A stretch of 16,435 nucleotides of DNA from an uncultured Oscillospiraceae bacterium. GTDB lineage: Bacteria; Bacillota; Clostridia; Oscillospirales; Oscillospiraceae. Position 1 is the stretch's first letter. The number at the start of each line of letters is the position of its first letter. Position numbers and translations under genes: made by a program. Shown piece after piece: positions 14,475 through 16,435 of the stretch. The notes under the pieces were generated by a model. That model had not been told where the DNA came from, searched no databases, and saw nothing but the letters and a program-made list of their open reading frames with translations. The stretch spans positions 1 to 16,435 of the forward strand of contig CAJOFW010000013.1 of the NCBI GenBank assembly GCA_905234005.1, written 5' to 3'.

Positions 14475-15485
14475 ATGCCCCGGAACAGAATCCTGCCCGT
14501 GTTCATCCCGCACCTCGGCTGCCCGAACAACTGCGTGTTCTGCGACCAGAACCGCATATCCGGCTGCGCCGTTCCCGCGGACGGCAATACGGTTCGATCG
14601 GCGTGCGATCAGGCGAAGCGGGACGGCTTTTCCGGTCTGGAGCTTGCCCTGTACGGCGGCAGCTTCACGGCGGTCGACCCGCTGACGCAGGAGGCGCTGC
14701 TGAAGGCCGCGCAGCCGTATCTCGCGGACGGGACGCTCCGCGCCGTGCGCCTGTCGACCCGGCCCGACGCGGTCGACGGCGACGCGCTGACGCGTCTGCG
14801 CCGATACGGCGTATCGACGGTCGAGCTGGGGGCGCAGTCGATGGACGACGCGGTCCTTCTGGCGTCCGGACGCGGCCACACGGCGGCGGACACCGAAAAC
14901 GCGGCGCGGCGGCTCCGGGCCGCCGGTTTTTATGTCGTGCTGCAGATGATGACCGGCCTGCCCGGCGCGGACGCGAAAAGCGATATCCGCACGGCGGAGC
15001 GTCTCGCGGCGCTCCGGCCGGACGGCGTGCGCGTATACCCGACCGTCATCATGGAGAACACGCCGCTCGCCGCGCTGTGGCGCTCCGGCGCGTACGCCGA
15101 GCATACGGTCGCCGACGCGGTCGCCGTCTGCGCGGACATTCTCGACGTCTTCGAGGCGGCGGACATCCCCGTCATCCGCCTCGGCCTCAACCCGACCGAC
15201 ACGCTCTCGGGCGGCGCCGCCATCGGCGGGGCCTATCACCCGGCGCTCGGCGAGCTGGTGCGCTCGGAGCGTATGCGCCGCAAGGCGGCGGCGCTGCTGT
15301 CCGACGCCGGCGTAAGCCCCGGCGCGTCCGTCGTCCTCGGCGTCAACCCGCGCCGCGTCAGCGCCATGACCGGCCAGCGCCGGGCAAACGTCCGGGCGCT
15401 CACGGAGCGGTTCTCCCTCGCGTCCCTGCGCATACGCCCGGCGGACGTGTCCGGGGATACGATCGCGATTCTCAGCGTACAATAA
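14475..15485 (+). CDS. Elp3-like radical SAM protein
   Basis: This 336-residue protein has the radical SAM iron-sulfur motif Cys16-x3-Cys20-x2-Cys23 (GCPNNCVFCDQNRISG), then the Elp3-type ELALYGGSFTAV and STRPDAVDGDALTRLRRYGVSTVELGAQSMDD blocks. It lacks the C-terminal acetyltransferase domain of true Elp3. Such genes are commonly found next to rnc in Clostridia and are annotated as elongator-protein-3-like radical SAM enzymes. The reaction is not established here; tRNA modification is a plausible inference from the family. The ATG directly follows the rnc TAA. In related genomes smc and ftsY often come next, but here the operon ends in a hairpin-rich region. The first bases of the 12-bp direct repeat overlap its stop codon. 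Confidence 0.92.
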   Translation: MPRNRILPVFIPHLGCPNNCVFCDQNRISGCAVPADGNTVRSACDQAKRDGFSGLELALYGGSFTAVDPLTQEALLKAAQPYLADGTLRAVRLSTRPDAVDGDALTRLRRYGVSTVELGAQSMDDAVLLASGRGHTAADTENAARRLRAAGFYVVLQMMTGLPGADAKSDIRTAERLAALRPDGVRVYPTVIMENTPLAALWRSGAYAEHTVADAVAVCADILDVFEAADIPVIRLGLNPTDTLSGGAAIGGAYHPALGELVRSERMRRKAAALLSDAGVSPGASVVLGVNPRRVSAMTGQRRANVRALTERFSLASLRIRPADVSGDTIAILSVQ

Positions 15486-15495
15486 ATATCGGGCG
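15484..15495. repeat. Left 12-bp direct repeat (AAATATCGGGCG)
   Basis: An exact copy of this 12-mer occurs at 15654-15665. The two copies bound a 158-bp non-coding segment, the arrangement expected of a target-site duplication or of recombination between short repeats. The left copy includes the last two bases of the radical SAM stop codon. Confidence 0.75.
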
Positions 15496-15653
15496 CGCCG
15501 GCAGGCGCTTTGCTTCAAAGTCATTTTTGCCGGAAACCTCGCTTTTCGGCAAAAATACCGCAAGACGACCCTCTCGCGCCGTCCAAACCCGGCATAGCCG
15601 GGTGCGATAAGCGCGAGTAACCCTGTTCGGAACCGGCGGTTCCGAACAGTTAC
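15496..15653. mobile_element. Possible non-autonomous, hairpin-rich inserted element (158 bp)
   Basis: The segment between the two AAATATCGGGCG copies has no credible reading frame but is almost wholly made of inverted repeats. GCGCC/GGCGC (15495-15508) shares one base with the left repeat. CTTTG/CAAAG (15508-15520) follows. A 14-bp stem spans 15523-15556 (ATTTTTGCCGGAAA with its near-perfect complement, 6-nt loop). CTCGCGC/GCGCGAG (15573-15579, 15611-15617) encloses ACCCGGC/GCCGGGT (15587-15603). The last is the GTAAC hairpin at 15617-15653. No classical terminal inverted repeats are seen, so a MITE-like insertion is inference; a structured RNA or complex 3' UTR is an alternative. Confidence 0.45.
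15617..15653. repeat. Dispersed hairpin repeat, copy C
   Basis: CTGTTCGGAACC (15623-15634) pairs perfectly with GGTTCCGAACAG (15638-15649) over a 3-nt loop. The stem is extended by GTAA/TTAC (15617-15620, 15650-15653) after a two-base bulge. It is the most perfect of three related intergenic hairpins in the window. Confidence 0.7.
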
Positions 15654-15665
15654 AAATATCGGGCG
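15654..15665. repeat. Right 12-bp direct repeat (AAATATCGGGCG)
   Basis: Exact partner of 15484-15495. Its last five bases, GGGCG, begin the hairpin that probably terminates the minus-strand operon. The left copy carries the same GGGCG without its pairing partner, which suggests that the right copy sits in the original context. Confidence 0.75.
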
Positions 15666-15689
15666 TACCGCCGTTTGGCCGGTACGCCC
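15654..15689 (-). terminator. Probable terminator of the minus-strand TSCPD-PNPOx operon
   Basis: GGGCGTACCG (15661-15670) and CGGTACGCCC (15680-15689) form a perfect 10-bp stem about 50 nt after the PNPOx stop. On the minus strand it is followed by GATATTTG, a weak T tract, so termination may be partial. Confidence 0.6.
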
Positions 15690-15740
15690 GGTGTATGTGC
15701 GATTGCGTGGGGAAGCGAATGCTTCGTATCGTGCGCCGTA

Positions 15741-16133
15741 TCAGAAGGTGTATGTCACGGGCGGCTCGGTGAAGGAGCTTACGACCGCCGTGCCGTTTGA
15801 CAGGCGATACACGCCGGTGTTCCCGTCGCCGGGCTGATACATGGCCTTCAGCTCGGGGTGAGCGTCGAGCATATGCGTCTCGGCGGCGACGTTGTCGTCC
15901 AGCGCGGCCTCGGCCGTCACACGGATCCACTTGCCGTCGCTGAAGCCGCACAGCTCCACCTTCGGGTTTTCGTTCATCTGCCGGGCGACGTCCTTGCCGC
16001 GGCCCGTCTGGATGTACAGCCCGCCCTCGAATATGTCGATCGTCCCGAACGGGCGTACACGGGGCTGGTCGCCCTCGGCGGTGGCAAGATAATACATGCC
16101 GCACTTTTTGAGGAAATCGTACACTTCCTGCAT
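15741..16133 (-). CDS. Pyridoxamine 5'-phosphate oxidase-like flavin-binding protein
   Basis: This 130-residue protein has the split-barrel pattern of the PNPOx-like superfamily. The first strand region is MYYLATAEGDQPRVRPFGTIDIFEGGLYIQTGRGKDVARQM, followed by NPKVELCGFSDGKWIRVTAEA. Family members usually bind FMN or F420 as dimers; most small clostridial ones have no known substrate, so I assign no specific reaction. I chose the ATG at 16133, with AAAGGAG about 9 nt upstream, over an in-frame ATG 17 codons earlier that overlaps the upstream gene. Its ribosome binding site lies at the stop of the TSCPD gene, so the two form an operon. Confidence 0.88.
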   Translation of the reverse strand: MQEVYDFLKKCGMYYLATAEGDQPRVRPFGTIDIFEGGLYIQTGRGKDVARQMNENPKVELCGFSDGKWIRVTAEAALDDNVAAETHMLDAHPELKAMYQPGDGNTGVYRLSNGTAVVSSFTEPPVTYTF

Positions 16134-16137
16134 GGTT

Positions 16138-16425
16138 TCAGTCTCCTTTCGCGTTGACGGACGCCTCGGCCCGTGTGTCCTCATACGCCTGACGTACCGC
16201 CCGGGCGAGCTGGTCGCCGCAGGATGTGGGCTTGCGCCCGCAGCGGATGCCGCCGAGCTTGCCCTCGATCTCGGAGACGGTCATGCCCTCCACCAGCGTC
16301 GAGACGGCCTTGAGGTTGCCGTCGCAGCCGCCCAGAAAGCGCACGTTGCGCACCCGGTCGCCGTCGAGGTCGAAATAGATGACCTCCGAGCAGGTGTAAT
16401 CGGTCATGTACTCGCAGTGCCGCAT
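16138..16425 (-). CDS. TSCPD domain-containing protein (TIGR03905-like)
   Basis: This 95-residue protein matches the small TSCPD family, named for a C-terminal T-S-C-P-D motif, which reads TSCGD here. Around it are FLGGCDGNLKAVSTLVEGM, GGIRCGRKPTSCGDQLARAV and an N-terminal CSEVIYFDLDGDRVRNV. The same domain occurs at the end of some ribonucleotide reductases; the free-standing protein has no established function. The conserved cysteines suggest metal or thiol chemistry. The ATG at 16425 lies 10 nt from the window edge with no ribosome binding site visible, and the frame stays open upstream, so the start is uncertain; an internal ATG at 16407 is possible. The tail (YEDTRAEASVNAKGD) is longer than usual. 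Confidence 0.85.
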   Translation of the reverse strand: MRHCEYMTDYTCSEVIYFDLDGDRVRNVRFLGGCDGNLKAVSTLVEGMTVSEIEGKLGGIRCGRKPTSCGDQLARAVRQAYEDTRAEASVNAKGD

Positions 16426-16435
16426 GATGCCATCG

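Noticed and set aside
15523..15556. 14-bp hairpin downstream of the radical SAM gene as an intrinsic terminator
   Set aside because: The T tract is 5' and the A tract 3' of the GC stem on both strands, the reverse of a terminator; kept only as part of the structured segment.
13716..15563. 615-codon minus-strand open frame opposite rnc and the radical SAM gene
   Set aside because: It crosses two well-supported plus-strand genes and its translation is low-complexity Arg/Ala/Asp-rich, typical of a GC-rich shadow frame.
1..16435. CRISPR arrays, tRNA, rRNA, riboswitches, transposase or phage genes
   Set aside because: None could be recognised on either strand by reading the sequence; a covariance-model search was not possible here.

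Overview
The window reads as a high-GC chromosome segment from a Bacillota of class Clostridia, probably Oscillospiraceae-like. This is inferred from gene order and protein character: an SpoVB-like flippase next to MazG, HU and an RqcP-type S4 protein; DprA-TopA-TrmFO; PlsX-ACP-RNase III; and a TSCPD-domain protein. No phage, plasmid, CRISPR array, transposase, rRNA or tRNA is visible. Most of the sequence is ordinary housekeeping DNA.

Layout. (1) Positions 1-4108, minus strand, read right to left: gap (glyceraldehyde-3-phosphate dehydrogenase) with a consensus promoter, then an SpoVB/MurJ-like lipid flippase, a broken mazG, hup (HU) and the first codons of rqcP. (2) Positions 4109-4374: a divergent control region with back-to-back promoters and an inverted repeat between them. 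(3) Positions 4375-6523, plus strand: a frameshifted orphan histidine-kinase-like protein lacking the usual phospho-accepting histidine, then a sugar-phosphate nucleotidyltransferase that seems to carry the C-terminal remnant of a lost phosphohexomutase domain. (4) Positions 6761-15485, plus strand: a tightly packed information-processing and lipid operon. It contains a SpoU-type RNA methyltransferase, dprA, topA, trmFO, plsX, acpP, rnc and an Elp3-like radical SAM protein. Several neighbours overlap by 1-4 nt. A consensus promoter inside dprA probably gives topA and downstream genes their own transcript. (5) Positions 15486-15740: a non-coding region packed with hairpins, with a 158-bp segment bounded by 12-bp direct repeats. 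(6) Positions 15741-16435, minus strand: a small operon of a TSCPD-domain protein and a PNPOx-like flavin-binding protein.

The most notable signals are non-coding. Three intergenic hairpins (6655-6717, 8758-8799, 15617-15653) share related ends, GTAAC-n-TGTTC and CCGAACAGYTAC, and look like members of a small dispersed repeat family. One of them forms the right end of the 158-bp structured segment. The second theme is gene erosion or sequence error on the left side: a deletion of about 29 nt in mazG, a scrambled helix in the flippase, a 1-nt loss in a G run of the kinase gene, and the apparent loss of the middle of the nucleotidyltransferase/mutase. I found no clear new multi-gene defence or biosynthetic system.
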